From Poriferisodalis sp965208925 (lineage in GTDB: Bacteria > Actinomycetota > Acidimicrobiia > Acidimicrobiales > Poriferisodalaceae), in NCBI RefSeq assembly GCF_965208925.1, contig NZ_OZ242364.1, positions 124,001 to 188,000 on the forward strand: DNA of 64,000 bases, read 5' to 3'. How positions within the stretch are numbered: position 1 is the first letter of the stretch; each line of letters opens with the position of its first letter. The position numbers were made by a program, and so were the translations under genes. This document shows, piece by piece, positions 44,466 to 54,591 of this stretch. Below the pieces are notes generated by a model. The model had not been told where the DNA came from. It worked only from the letters and a program-made list of their open reading frames with translations, and ran no database searches.

Positions 44466-44972
44466 ATGGCTGGGCTCGAAGACCTGTACCGGGAGATCAT
44501 CCTCGATCACTACCGGAACCCTCGAAACAGGGGCGAGCTGGAATGCCCCCCGGCGCACCGCAGCGAGGGTTTCAACCCCCTGTGCGGCGACGAAGTGGTG
44601 CTGACGTTCGAGATGGACGGAGGGGTCGTGACCGACCTGCGGGTCGGTGGGTACGGCTGCTCGATCAGCCAGGCGTCGGCATCGATGATGTCCGCTGCGG
44701 TGATCGGCAAGTCAGTGGACGAGATCCGAGATCTCACCCGAGCGTTCAAGGCCATGATGTCCATTCACGAGGAGTCGATCGGCGGCGACGGCAGCGAAGC
44801 GCTCGACGGCGCCGGGGCCGGCGAGTCCGCCGGCCCGAACGGCGGTGCGCTGCGTTTGGGCGATCTGGAAGCGCTGCGGGGCGTGGTGAAGTTCCCCGTG
44901 CGCATCAAGTGCGCCACTCTCGGCTGGAACGCGCTCGCCACCGGCCTCGACGAGACGGCCGAGGGCGAGTGA
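44466..44972 (+). CDS. sufU: SufU-type zinc sulfurtransferase/scaffold
   Basis: A 168-residue NifU-like protein that accepts sulfur from SufS and passes it to SufB. Zinc ligands appear as Asp and Cys in NPLCGDEV, GYGCSISQASASM and IKCATLGWNAL, matching the SufU pattern. ATG start, about 30 bases after sufS. Between helices there is an inserted Gly/Ala-rich segment (GDGSEALDGAGAGESAGPN), as in actinobacterial and Firmicutes SufU. Its stop overlaps the start of the acyl-CoA-dehydrogenase-like gene. Confidence 0.94.
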   Translation: MAGLEDLYREIILDHYRNPRNRGELECPPAHRSEGFNPLCGDEVVLTFEMDGGVVTDLRVGGYGCSISQASASMMSAAVIGKSVDEIRDLTRAFKAMMSIHEESIGGDGSEALDGAGAGESAGPNGGALRLGDLEALRGVVKFPVRIKCATLGWNALATGLDETAEGE

Positions 44973-46138
44973 GCCGCCGCGCCGAACTGGTCGAGCGGGC
45001 GCGCCAGCTCGCCCCCAAGCTGGCTGCGCGGGCAGCGGCCGACCCGTGGGCTCGCCGGGTCGAGCCCGACGTCATCGACGAGCTGCGGGGCGCAGAGCTG
45101 ATGACAATCGGCCAGCCGAGCGCCAATGGCGGCCAAGAACTCGACTGGATCACGTACCTGGAAGTGAACGCGGCGCTGGCGGAGGGCTGCCCGTCGACTG
45201 CCTGGCACTCGTGCGTGGGCAACGCCCATGCCTGGCTGGTGGGCCACTGGCCCGACGAGTGTCAGGCAGAGATCTACGGCGACGGGCCCGACATCTATGT
45301 GGCCGGCGTGCTGGTGGACCGCGGCGATGCCACCCCCGTGGACGGCGGCTGGAGGCTGAGCGGCTTCTGGCCCTTCGGTTCGGGCATCGACCACGCCGGC
45401 TGGGTGATCCTGGGCGGTCACTTCCCGTCACCCGATGGCGACGGCAACGTCTCGGGCATGTTCGTGCTTCCGGCCGACGACGTCTCGGCGCTCGACGACT
45501 GGCACGCCAACGGGCTGCGAGCCACCGGCAGCAGCAGCATCGTGGCCGACGACGTGTTCGTGCCCGCGCACCGTTTCGTGCCCGGGGAGGTGCTGGCGTC
45601 GGGCGACACGCCGGGCATGGCCCGCAACACCGGCTGGATACAGCGCAGTTCGCTGATGCCGACACTGGCCTACGCGCTGGTCCCGCCGGCTCTGGGGGCC
45701 GCCCGGGCATCGCTGGCCGCATTCGCGGAGGAAGTCGACGGCAAAGTCATCAGCCATGTCGACGTGCTGCAGACCGACTGGCCGCTGACGCACCGCCAGT
45801 TCGCCGAAGCCCATGCGCTCGTCGACCAGGGCGAGCTGCTGATGCGACGCACCGCTGAGCTGCTGATCGACTCGGCGCGCATCGGCGAGTCGCTGGAGCT
45901 GCCGCTGCGGGCACGGGTGCGCCTGGACTGCGCGTACGCCGTCCGCCGCTGCCTCGAAGCGACCCAGGCGATCTACCTGGCAACCGGCGGCCGGGGCGTG
46001 CGCGACTCCAACCGGATCGGCCGCCTGCAGGCCGATCTGCAGGCCATCAACATGCACGCCATCACGGCGCTCGACCCCGCCCTCGAGGCCTACGGCCGAA
46101 TCCTCATGGGCCACCCACCCCGCACCCCCCGCCTCTAG
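44969..46138 (+). CDS. Acyl-CoA dehydrogenase fold flavoprotein (HsaA-like group)
   Basis: A 389-residue protein related to the acyl-CoA-dehydrogenase-fold flavin monooxygenases (such as HsaA). Features include ECPSTAWHSC-like EGCPSTAWHSCVG, WRLSGFWPFGSGIDHA, LRATGSSSIVADDVFVP and IYLATGGRGV. GTG start in a GTGA overlap with sufU, so it is translated together with the Suf block. It may be a monooxygenase with FMN or FAD, but the required reductase is not adjacent. The coupling to Fe-S assembly is odd; it may be incidental. It ends near the convergent VapC toxin gene. Confidence 0.85.
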   Translation: MSRRAELVERARQLAPKLAARAAADPWARRVEPDVIDELRGAELMTIGQPSANGGQELDWITYLEVNAALAEGCPSTAWHSCVGNAHAWLVGHWPDECQAEIYGDGPDIYVAGVLVDRGDATPVDGGWRLSGFWPFGSGIDHAGWVILGGHFPSPDGDGNVSGMFVLPADDVSALDDWHANGLRATGSSSIVADDVFVPAHRFVPGEVLASGDTPGMARNTGWIQRSSLMPTLAYALVPPALGAARASLAAFAEEVDGKVISHVDVLQTDWPLTHRQFAEAHALVDQGELLMRRTAELLIDSARIGESLELPLRARVRLDCAYAVRRCLEATQAIYLATGGRGVRDSNRIGRLQADLQAINMHAITALDPALEAYGRILMGHPPRTPRL

Positions 46139-46162
46139 CGGATCTGAGGCTCGTCGAAGGCG

Positions 46163-46555
46163 CTATTGCACTTGGCGCAGGTCACGCCAGCGCCAGGGTG
46201 CGTCGGGCGCGAGCAGTTCAGGATCGCCCGTCCATAACTCGGCGTCGTACGCAATTGCTGTGGCAGCGGCAAAGGCGTCGGCGTACGACATCCGGTACTC
46301 CGACTTGAGCTTCGCCGCTTCGACGACCCGCAGGGAGGTCGGCATCTCGGCGGCAACGTTCGCCAAGAGCCGGGGCAACAGTTCGTCAGCGAGCGATGGA
46401 CCCCAGCGGCGACGAATCGAGTAGTACACCTCGCCGACGTTGATCCAGGACATGACGGCCTCGCCGTCCTCGAGCAACTCGGACATCTGACGCCCAAGCG
46501 ATTCCCGGCCCTGCATGAACTGCATGACCGGCCAGGCGTCCAGCACCACCGCCAT
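46163..46555 (-). CDS. vapC: PIN-domain toxin (VapC-like)
   Basis: A 130-residue PIN nuclease, probable toxin that cuts RNA. The acidic metal-binding residues are in VVLDAWPV, NVGEVYY, YADAFAAATA and TGDPELL. ATG overlaps the antitoxin stop by one base (TGATG), typical of toxin-antitoxin pairs. It lies between the two Suf blocks on the minus strand. RNA target is unknown. Confidence 0.9.
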   Translation of the reverse strand: MAVVLDAWPVMQFMQGRESLGRQMSELLEDGEAVMSWINVGEVYYSIRRRWGPSLADELLPRLLANVAAEMPTSLRVVEAAKLKSEYRMSYADAFAAATAIAYDAELWTGDPELLAPDAPWRWRDLRQVQ

Positions 46556-46842
46556 CAGCCGGGCCGCCCGGACGTCTCGTCGTCGGACAGCGATGCCTCG
46601 TACCGCGCATATCGGGTTTCCTCAAGCTCACGATCGAATCGCCGTTCGGCCATCAGGTCATCGATCAGGCTGGGCTCGCCAGGCAAGCAGCCGAACAAGG
46701 AGCGGACATCATCGCTGCGCCGGACGCTCACCGAATCGCCGTCGCACCAGAAGCTCACACGGTCGCCGGGCCGGATGCCCAGTTGATCGCGCATCTCCTT
46801 CGGGATCACCACCTGACCCTTCGGCCCCACCTTGTGAGTCAT
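46555..46842 (-). CDS. vapB: AbrB/SpoVT-type antitoxin (VapB-like)
   Basis: A 95-residue protein with a SpoVT-AbrB DNA-binding domain (GPKGQVVIPKEMRDQLGIRPG) and an acidic C-terminal tail that would bind the toxin. It precedes vapC and would neutralise it and repress the pair's promoter. The ATG follows a probable -10 element (46850-46855) so closely that the transcript may be leaderless. Confidence 0.92.
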   Translation of the reverse strand: MTHKVGPKGQVVIPKEMRDQLGIRPGDRVSFWCDGDSVSVRRSDDVRSLFGCLPGEPSLIDDLMAERRFDRELEETRYARYEASLSDDETSGRPG

Positions 46843-46849
46843 ACCGAGA

Positions 46850-46855
46850 AGTATA
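46850..46855 (-). promoter_or_regulatory. Putative -10 element of vapBC
   Basis: The minus-strand hexamer TATACT ends seven bases before the antitoxin ATG. Transcription would begin at or next to the ATG, giving a leaderless message, which is common in actinobacteria. A recognisable -35 is absent. Confidence 0.4.
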
Positions 46856-46885
46856 ACTACGGGCGGCGGACCGTCTCTCAGGCAG

Positions 46886-47440
46886 TTACCAGCGGTGGCC
46901 GGGGGGGACGCCGGTCATCCATTCGGAGATGCGGCGTGACGTGCCCGGCGTGGTGCCGGGGGGCAGCTCGCCAGGCGGAAAGAACGCCACTTCGGCGATC
47001 TCGGGGGAGACCGATTCCTCGACGCGCCAGTCGGTGACCACGAACACCACGACGTGATCGCTGCGGTTGCCGTGACGTGAGGAGTACACGCCGAGCACGT
47101 TCTGGGGCGTCTCGGCGACGACGACACCGGTTTCCTCGCGCAGCTCCCTGGCCACCGCATCCACCAGCGCCTCGCGGGTCTTGACTCCGCCGCCGGGCAG
47201 GAACCACCCGTCCCGGTACGTGTGGCGCACGAGACAGACGCGGCCCTTGTGGTCGACCACCAGCCCGCGCACGCCGAGCGTGACCCGCGCGGGCCGCAAG
47301 CGCACCCAGAACTCGAAGAGCTGGTGCAGCAGCCGGCGCAGTCCCGGCTTCGACTCGACCGTTCCCTCGACAACGGGCGCTGGCGCGGGACGCTCAGCTT
47401 GGTCGGGCTTTGCGCGCCGTCGCAGGCGTGGCAGTCGCAT
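46886..47440 (-). CDS. NUDIX hydrolase
   Basis: A 184-residue protein with a complete NUDIX box beginning GGGVKTREALVDAVAREL and ending REETGVV, which binds metal and hydrolyses nucleoside diphosphates linked to another group. The N terminus (about 25 residues) is basic and Pro-rich, followed by a helix LRRLLHQLFEFWVRLRP. It ends 43 bases from the VapB start region. Substrate cannot be deduced; MutT-like or ADP-sugar activities are possible. Confidence 0.9.
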   Translation of the reverse strand: MRLPRLRRRAKPDQAERPAPAPVVEGTVESKPGLRRLLHQLFEFWVRLRPARVTLGVRGLVVDHKGRVCLVRHTYRDGWFLPGGGVKTREALVDAVARELREETGVVVAETPQNVLGVYSSRHGNRSDHVVVFVVTDWRVEESVSPEIAEVAFFPPGELPPGTTPGTSRRISEWMTGVPPGHRW

Positions 47441-47450
47441 CGAGCGGCAG

Positions 47451-47747
47451 TCAGCCCGAGGCGCCCGCTAGGCCGTCCATGGCACGAGCCAGCGCCGCGT
47501 CCAGCTCAGTCACACCGCCACGGTCATGCGTGTTCAGCGCGACCTCGACGGTGCTGTACACGTTCGACCAGTTGGGATGGTGGTCCATCTTCTCGGCCAC
47601 CAGGGCGGCGGCGGCCATGAATCCGAACGCCTCCACGAAGTTCCCGAAGCGGAACGTGCGGCGCAATTCGCTGCCCGACACCTCCCAGGCCCCGAGCTCG
47701 GCGGCGAGTTCGGCCAATTCGTCCTGCGACAACAGCTCTCGTGCCAT
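47451..47747 (-). CDS. Pterin-4-alpha-carbinolamine dehydratase
   Basis: A 98-residue protein with the family pattern WEVSGSELRRTFRFGNFVEAFGFM, the histidines in EKMDHHPNW and VEVALNTHD near the C terminus. It dehydrates 4a-hydroxytetrahydropterin. No pterin-dependent hydroxylase is in the window; many bacterial homologues may have another pterin role. It sits ten bases upstream of the NUDIX gene on the same strand. Confidence 0.93.
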   Translation of the reverse strand: MARELLSQDELAELAAELGAWEVSGSELRRTFRFGNFVEAFGFMAAAALVAEKMDHHPNWSNVYSTVEVALNTHDRGGVTELDAALARAMDGLAGASG

Positions 47748-47860
47748 CCGGTCACCCTCCCCAGATTTCCTCTCGCCCAGTCAACACCAACCGGCACACA
47801 CATCGAAAGATCAATATGCCGCGCGCGTCAGGGCAGGCGTGAAGCGAGTTTCAGCGCCGC

Positions 47861-48751
47861 TCAGCCCAGTTCGTCGAGCGGGTCTGCCCAGGGATCGGCG
47901 AACGGATCGTCGGCGGGGGTCGACCCAGCCCCACCGGCGAGGGCGCCGCCGAGTCCGCCGATCGACACCGACACGCCGGCATCGGGTTCGTCGGGCAGGT
48001 ATGGCGCGTAACCGTCTGCCTCGAGTGCGTCCGCCAGTTCAGGACCGCCGGAGTCCACGATGCGGCCGTCCACGATGACGTGCACCTCATCGGGCCGGAG
48101 GTACTCCAGCACGCGGGTGAAATGGGTGATGGTGAGCACTCCCAAGCCGGCCTCGGTCAATGCCTCAATGCGATTGGCGCAGGCCCGCAACGCGTCGATG
48201 TCCAGGCCGCTGTCGATCTCGTCGAGAATGGCGATGCGGGGCTGCAGCACTGCCAGCTGGACCGTCTCGTTCCGCTTCTTCTCGCCGCCCGACATATCGA
48301 CGTTCAACGGCCGCTCCACCAGCTCGGCCTTCAAGCCGACCGCTGCTGCCTCGGATTCGAGCAGCCCGCGAGTGCGTTCGAGTTGCTCGGCGCTCGGGCT
48401 GTCATCGCCGGCCCGCAACGCCAGCGCCTCGGCCAGCGCCTGGGCGGCCGACACCCCCGGCACTTCCGTCGGGTGCTGCATGGCCAGGAACAGACCGGCT
48501 TGCGCCCGCTCCCACGGAGCCAGGCCCAGTACGTCAATGCCGTCGAAGGTCACGGAGCCGGCAGTGACCTCGTAGCCGGGCCTGCCCATCACGACGTGGG
48601 CCAGCGTGCTCTTGCCCGAGCCATTCGGCCCCATGACCGCATGCACACGGCCCGAGGAGACCTCCAGATCGACGCCACGCAGGATTTCGGTGCCGCCCGC
48701 CGATGCGTGCAGGCCGTCGATGCGCAGCGTGTGCGCGGCGTTGTCGCTCAT
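47861..48751 (-). CDS. sufC: Fe-S assembly ATPase SufC (copy 2)
   Basis: A 296-residue ABC ATPase. Walker A GPNGSGKST, LFLAMQHPTEVPGVS, signature MSGGEKKRNE, Walker B ILDEIDSGLDIDAL and THFTRVLEY are all present. A C-terminal extension of about 45 residues, rich in Gly, Ala and Asp (ADDPFADPWADPLDELG), is longer than in usual SufC. It overlaps the Rieske gene, which in turn overlaps sufD, so it probably works with SufB and SufD. Sequence differs clearly from copy 1. Confidence 0.93.
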   Translation of the reverse strand: MSDNAAHTLRIDGLHASAGGTEILRGVDLEVSSGRVHAVMGPNGSGKSTLAHVVMGRPGYEVTAGSVTFDGIDVLGLAPWERAQAGLFLAMQHPTEVPGVSAAQALAEALALRAGDDSPSAEQLERTRGLLESEAAAVGLKAELVERPLNVDMSGGEKKRNETVQLAVLQPRIAILDEIDSGLDIDALRACANRIEALTEAGLGVLTITHFTRVLEYLRPDEVHVIVDGRIVDSGGPELADALEADGYAPYLPDEPDAGVSVSIGGLGGALAGGAGSTPADDPFADPWADPLDELG

Positions 48752-49080
48752 GGCAGCGCCACCGCGATGTCATCGCCGCTGACGCGGATCTCATAGACGG
48801 GCACCGGCTGGGTGGCGGGGAAGCAATTCGGCCTGCCGGTGCGCAGATCGAAGCTCGACGAGTGCTGGGGGCATTCGAGAGCGCATTCGTCGGGCCAGAC
48901 CCATCCGTCGGCCAGCGAGTAGTTCTGGTGGCTGCACCGATCGCCGATGGCATAGAAGTCCTCGCCGATGCGTGCGAGCGCGATGCGGTGCCCTTCGACG
49001 TCGAAGCGGCGGGCTTCGCCGTCAGGCACCTCGTCACGCTGGCAGAGCACGACGGTCCGTGTCTCGTCTGGGGTACTCAT
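48748..49080 (-). CDS. Rieske-type 2Fe-2S ferredoxin
   Basis: A 110-residue soluble protein with the Rieske cluster motifs RCSHQ and CPQHSSSF (two Cys, two His). It resembles the Rieske ferredoxin subunits that accompany dioxygenases and also actinobacterial suf operons, where it is thought to help or receive Fe-S clusters. It overlaps sufD and sufC2 by four bases each, so the three are translationally coupled. No dioxygenase gene is nearby. Confidence 0.93.
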   Translation of the reverse strand: MSTPDETRTVVLCQRDEVPDGEARRFDVEGHRIALARIGEDFYAIGDRCSHQNYSLADGWVWPDECALECPQHSSSFDLRTGRPNCFPATQPVPVYEIRVSGDDIAVALP

Positions 49081-50327
49081 TGCGCGACCGCGAAGTCAGC
49101 ATCGGCCACCAGCTCGTCGATGCGCTGGCGCACCGATGCCGAGATCTCCTCAGACGGCAGCGCATCGAGCACTTCGTCGAAGAAACCACGCACGACCAGC
49201 GCCTCGGCCACGTCGGTGGGCACGCCCCGGCTCTCGAGGTAGAAGCGCTGATCGGAGTCGACCGGGCCGATCGAGGACGCGTGGCTGCACTGCACGTCGC
49301 TGTTCTCGATCTCGAGGTTCGGCACCGACTCGGCCCACGCATTCGGGGACAGCTTCAGATTCCGGTTGGTCTGGTTGGCCACGACGTGGGGAGCGTCTGC
49401 CTCGATGCGGATCAGCCCGGTGTAGACGGCTCGGGCGTGATCGTCGACCGCGCCCTTGAACAGCAGGTCGGAGGTGGTGTGGGGTGCCACGTGGGTCTGG
49501 AAGGTGCGGAAGTCGAGCGTGGAGGCGCCCCGGCCGAAATACACGGCGTCGATCTCGCTGTGGCCGCCGCGCCCGGTCATGTCGATGCCGATGCGGGCCC
49601 GGGCGTATGCGCCGCCCATCGCCACGTGGCCGGTCCGCAGGTTGGCGTCTCGACCCACGTCCGAGCAGAGGTTGGCAATCTGCCATGCGCCCGTGCCCAG
49701 TTCCTGCACGGTGAGGTGACCGAGGTGTGCACCGTCGCCGACGCTCAGCTCGGTGAGGGGGCAGACGAGTGCGGGCGTGTCACCGCCGGTGTGATGCTCG
49801 ATCACGGTGGCCTGGCTCGTGCGGCCGGCCACCACGACGAGCCGGGGAAACCATGCCAGCCCCTCGACATCGGTGTGGACGTGCACAACGATCGGCGCGG
49901 TGAGCACGGCCTTCGGATCGATGCTGACCGCCACCGGCGCTGTGGCCAGAGCCAGATTCCAGTCGCCGAAGACGTCCGGGCCCTCGGGGGCAACCGTGCC
50001 GACCAGATCGTCCGCGCCGTCGCCGAGCGTGCCCATGCGGATGCCCTCGGCCCGCACCGAGATGTCGACGACAGCACCGTTGGTGATGCGAACCACTGCC
50101 GCAGCACCGTCGTCGACGCCGTCCATCAGGCCCGCCGGCCCCGCAGCGCCGCCAGGCGCCGCGAAGGCATACAGCGCAGGGTCGAGATCGTCGATGGGGG
50201 TGTAGCGCCACACCTCTTCGGTGAACGACGGCATGCCGGTCGCGACCGCTCGTTCCGCTGCGGCGCGACGCCGTTTGGTCAACGCGTCGGAGCCGTCGAG
50301 CGCGTCGACGAGTTCGGGGGAGAACAC
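49077..50327 (-). CDS. sufD: Fe-S assembly protein SufD
   Basis: A 416-residue SufBD-family scaffold protein with the beta-helix core (for example VEIENSDVQCSHASSIGPVD-like EIENSDVQCSHASSIGPVD). The conserved Cys/His segment is in DVQCSHASSIG. GTG start at 50327. It pairs with SufB (encoded at 52770-54182) and SufC. Three other genes lie between sufB and sufD. SufD helps iron entry and scaffold shape. Confidence 0.92.
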   Translation of the reverse strand: MFSPELVDALDGSDALTKRRRAAAERAVATGMPSFTEEVWRYTPIDDLDPALYAFAAPGGAAGPAGLMDGVDDGAAAVVRITNGAVVDISVRAEGIRMGTLGDGADDLVGTVAPEGPDVFGDWNLALATAPVAVSIDPKAVLTAPIVVHVHTDVEGLAWFPRLVVVAGRTSQATVIEHHTGGDTPALVCPLTELSVGDGAHLGHLTVQELGTGAWQIANLCSDVGRDANLRTGHVAMGGAYARARIGIDMTGRGGHSEIDAVYFGRGASTLDFRTFQTHVAPHTTSDLLFKGAVDDHARAVYTGLIRIEADAPHVVANQTNRNLKLSPNAWAESVPNLEIENSDVQCSHASSIGPVDSDQRFYLESRGVPTDVAEALVVRGFFDEVLDALPSEEISASVRQRIDELVADADFAVAQ

Positions 50328-50393
50328 GCTGCGGAGGCTACCGGCGCGCCCGTGAGGGCCTAGTGGGCCGTGACGGCCCGCATCGAGCCGTGA

Positions 50394-50807
50394 TCAGACC
50401 TCGCCGTCTTTGCGGTCGTCCCGGTCACGACGGCGCTGGGCGCGCCTGGCCTTCTTGGAGGCCTTGCGCTTGCGTGCTTTCGCCCGGATGCCCTTTGGCC
50501 GCGACCGCTCGGCCGCGACCTCTTCGAGGATGCGCGGCCCCGCCTCGTTGACGATGTCTTCTGCCGCGTCCAGCAGAGCCGCTATGGAATCGTCCTCGCC
50601 GATGCTGGCGGGTTCCTTGGCGAAGTTCTGCACGCCCAGCGATCCGTGCTGCCAGCCCGCATCGAGGCGCCGGGGCGAATAGGAGGGGCAGTCCTCCGGG
50701 CAGCGCCACGGGGCCTCGGGTGCGAGATCGAGGTTGCACTTGCGCACCGTGTCGCCGTTCGGATACGTCCGGCTCTCGTAGTGGCGGCAGTTCGTTCGCA
50801 TCGGCAT
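50394..50807 (-). CDS. Conserved Cys-rich basic protein of unknown function
   Basis: The ATG at 50807 starts a 137-residue protein; the longer frame to 51074 is antisense to the lyase gene. The first 45 residues have a possible metal-binding set (NCRHYESRTY, KCNLDL, CPEDCPSY), the middle is acidic and the C terminus is a strongly basic Lys/Arg tail (KARKRKASKKARRAQRRRDR). This could be a zinc-binding nucleic-acid-associated protein. It sits between sufD and the CitE lyase genes. No named family is recognised. Confidence 0.6.
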   Translation of the reverse strand: MPMRTNCRHYESRTYPNGDTVRKCNLDLAPEAPWRCPEDCPSYSPRRLDAGWQHGSLGVQNFAKEPASIGEDDSIAALLDAAEDIVNEAGPRILEEVAAERSRPKGIRAKARKRKASKKARRAQRRRDRDDRKDGEV

Positions 50808-50821
50808 GGCAGCCGCCTCCC

Positions 50822-51694
50822 TCAGCGCTGCGCAATCGCGTCGGCGAGCGCTATCGCCCGCCGGGCTTCGTCCACATGAAGATTCTCGACCATCTTGCCG
50901 TCTACGGTCACCACCCCACGGCCATCTGCAACTGCTGCCTCGAACGCCTCGATGACCTGGCGGTGGAAATCGAGTTCGTCCAGGCTGGGCGAGAAGGCGT
51001 CGTTGCACGGGGCCACTTGGCTGGGGTGGATGAGCGTCTTGCCGTCGAAACCCAGAGTCGCACCCTGCTCGCACACCACAGCAAAGCCGTCGGCGTCGCC
51101 GATGTCGTTGTAGACGCCGTCGAGTGCGTTCACGCCCGCCTCACGGGCAGCCACCAGGCAGGTCGCCAAGTGCGGCACCAGCGCGGCCCGGTCAGGAGTG
51201 ATCTTCGCCCGCAGCTCGGAGGCCATGTCGTTCGTGCCCATCACCAGGGCATCGAGTCGCTCGAAATCGGCGATGGCACGGGCATTGGCGATGCCTCCCG
51301 GGGTCTCGATCATCGCCCAGATGCGCGTCGCGTCGGGCGCGCCGGCGGCCTCCAGCAGCGCTGACACCGTGGCCAGTTCCGCTGCGTTGTCCACCTTGGG
51401 AATGACGACCGCGGACGGCCCAGCAGCGCCGGCGGCCGCAATGTCGTCGCGGCCCCATGGCGTGTCGAGCCCGTTGCAGCGGATCGTCAGCTCGCGGTGC
51501 CCGTACTCCCCCGAGGCCACCGCAGCGCACGCGCCGTCGCGGGCAGCTTCCTTGGCGTCGGGCGCCACGGCATCTTCGAGGTCGAAGATCAGCGCGTCCG
51601 CGTCGATGGTCTTGGCCTTCTCCAGCGCCCGCGCATTCGCCGCCGGCATGTACAGCACCGACCGGCGCGGGCGTAGGAGGGCGGCAGCGCTCAT
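50822..51694 (-). CDS. CitE/HpcH-HpaI family CoA-ester lyase
   Basis: A 290-residue TIM-barrel enzyme of the CitE family, starting with RRSVLYMPAANARALEKA and DLEDAVAPDAKEAAR. Further motifs are VVIPKVDNAAELA, IWAMIETPGGIANAR and LIHPSQVAPCN. The family cleaves or condenses 3-hydroxy acyl-CoA with acetyl-CoA or glyoxylate (malyl-CoA/citramalyl-CoA). It is downstream of the second lyase with an 18-base gap. Substrate is unknown. Its presence in a suf cluster is unusual. Confidence 0.88.
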   Translation of the reverse strand: MSAAALLRPRRSVLYMPAANARALEKAKTIDADALIFDLEDAVAPDAKEAARDGACAAVASGEYGHRELTIRCNGLDTPWGRDDIAAAGAAGPSAVVIPKVDNAAELATVSALLEAAGAPDATRIWAMIETPGGIANARAIADFERLDALVMGTNDMASELRAKITPDRAALVPHLATCLVAAREAGVNALDGVYNDIGDADGFAVVCEQGATLGFDGKTLIHPSQVAPCNDAFSPSLDELDFHRQVIEAFEAAVADGRGVVTVDGKMVENLHVDEARRAIALADAIAQR

Positions 51695-51711
51695 GGGGCG
51701 TCCCAGCGATC

Positions 51712-52769
51712 TCAGGCGGTGTCGAGCCCGTAGGCGGCGGCCAGCTCAGGGTCGGCCGCGGACAGGTCACGGGCGAGCTGCAGCACCACCCGGCACTGCT
51801 TCACCGTGGCGTCGTCCTGCATCTTGCCGTCGATCATGACGGCGCCGGTGCCGTCGCCCATCTCGGTCACCACACGCTGCGCCCACGTCACCTCGTCGGG
51901 CTCGGGGCTGAACACCCGCTTGGCGATGGCGATCTGGCTGGGGTGCAGGCTCCATGCGCCCACGCAGCCCAGCAGGTAGGCGTTGCGGAACTGGTCCTCG
52001 CAGCCTACGGGGTCGGCGATGTCGCCGAAGGGCCCGTAGTAGGGCAGGATCCCGGCGGTGCCGCAGGCATCCACCATGCGAGCCAGCGTGTAGTGCCACA
52101 GATCCTGCTGGAACGACGTCCGTGAGGCGTCGTCGCTGTCGGGCACGGGGTCGGTGCGCACGAGGTAGCCGGGATGCCCGCCGCCCACACGGGTGGTCTT
52201 CATGCGGCGATCAGCGGCCAAGTCGGCAGGCCCCAGCGACAGCCCCTGCATGCGGGGGCTGGCCAGGCAGATCGACTCCACGTTGGCCACGCCGCGGGCG
52301 GTCTCAAGGATCGCATGCACCAGCAGCGGTCGCTCCAGCCCCACGCGGGCCTCGAGCTGGGCCAGCAGCCGGTCCACGTAGTGGATGTCCTCGGGGCCCT
52401 CCACCTTGGGCACCATGATCACGTCGAGCTTGTCGCCGATCTCGTGGCACAGCGCCCACACGTCGTCGAGGAACCACGGCGAGTCCAGGCTGTTCACCCG
52501 GGTCCACAGCTGGGTGTGCCCCGTCTCCCACGCCTTGCCCACCTCGATCAGCCCTGCCCGGGCGGCGTCCTTGCTGTCCGCCGACACAGCGTCTTCCAGG
52601 TTGCCGAGCAGCACGTCGACCGTGGGGGCGATGTCGGGCACCTTGGCGCGCATCCGCTCGTTCGACGGGTCGAAAAAGTGGATCATGCGTGAGGGCCGGA
52701 AGGGCACCTCGCGCAGGGGTTCAGGCGCCCCGAGCGCCAGCGGGGCGAAGAAGTCTTTTGGACTGCGCA

Positions 52770-52770
<1 letters not shown>
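51712..52770 (-). CDS. CitE/malyl-CoA lyase-like protein
   Basis: A 352-residue CitE-like lyase, larger than its neighbour. It has RMIHFFDPSNERM, GNLEDAVSADSKDAARAG, VIMVPKVEGPEDIHYVD, HAILETARGVANVES and WSLHPSQIAIAKRVF. ATG at 52770 overlaps the sufB stop by one base; the longer ORF start at 52815 lies inside sufB. It resembles L-malyl-CoA/beta-methylmalyl-CoA lyases. Pairing of two CitE-type genes suggests related substrates or a hetero-oligomer. Confidence 0.88.
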
Positions 52771-54182
<1,412 letters not shown>

Positions 54183-54591
54183 AACCTCAGCCTAACGCCG
54201 CCCCCGCCCGGGTCATAGTGCAGTGCGCGGCGCCGACCAATGAACCCCGAGACGGAATGATTCAGCTTCCTCACGAGCCCACCGTCCATCCGCTTGGGCT
54301 CGTGCCCTCGCCCTACGTCGTCGAACTTGAGGTCCGCGACCCGTGCCCCATCTGGGTGCGTTTCGATGAAGGAGTCGCCGGCGAGAGTGACAGTCGGACA
54401 GCGCCGAGATAGGCGGCATTTGCTCTGCATGGTCCGACTCGAGCTCCTGGCGCAGCGCCCACATCGTTCCTGACACTGGCGCAACGACCGAGCCCCCGGC
54501 AGGTATCGCACCTTTGGATTAGCGGAACATCTGCGGCACGCGGTACTGGGGCCTCAGTGGGGTTGTAGCTTCAGCCACGGGGTCCGGTTCA
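54183..54591. other. 409-bp region without an assigned gene
   Basis: It separates divergent sufB and the CWB2-propeller gene and should hold their promoters. Only short, non-family-like frames are present on both strands (for example about 64 codons plus, 110 codons minus). GC content is lower than in the surrounding genes. No tRNA, repeat or terminator was seen. A decayed gene is possible but not shown. Confidence 0.5.

Noticed and set aside
54218..54412. Short plus-strand frame in the sufB/CWB2 gap
   Set aside because: No ribosome site, no domain and low complexity; treated as non-coding.
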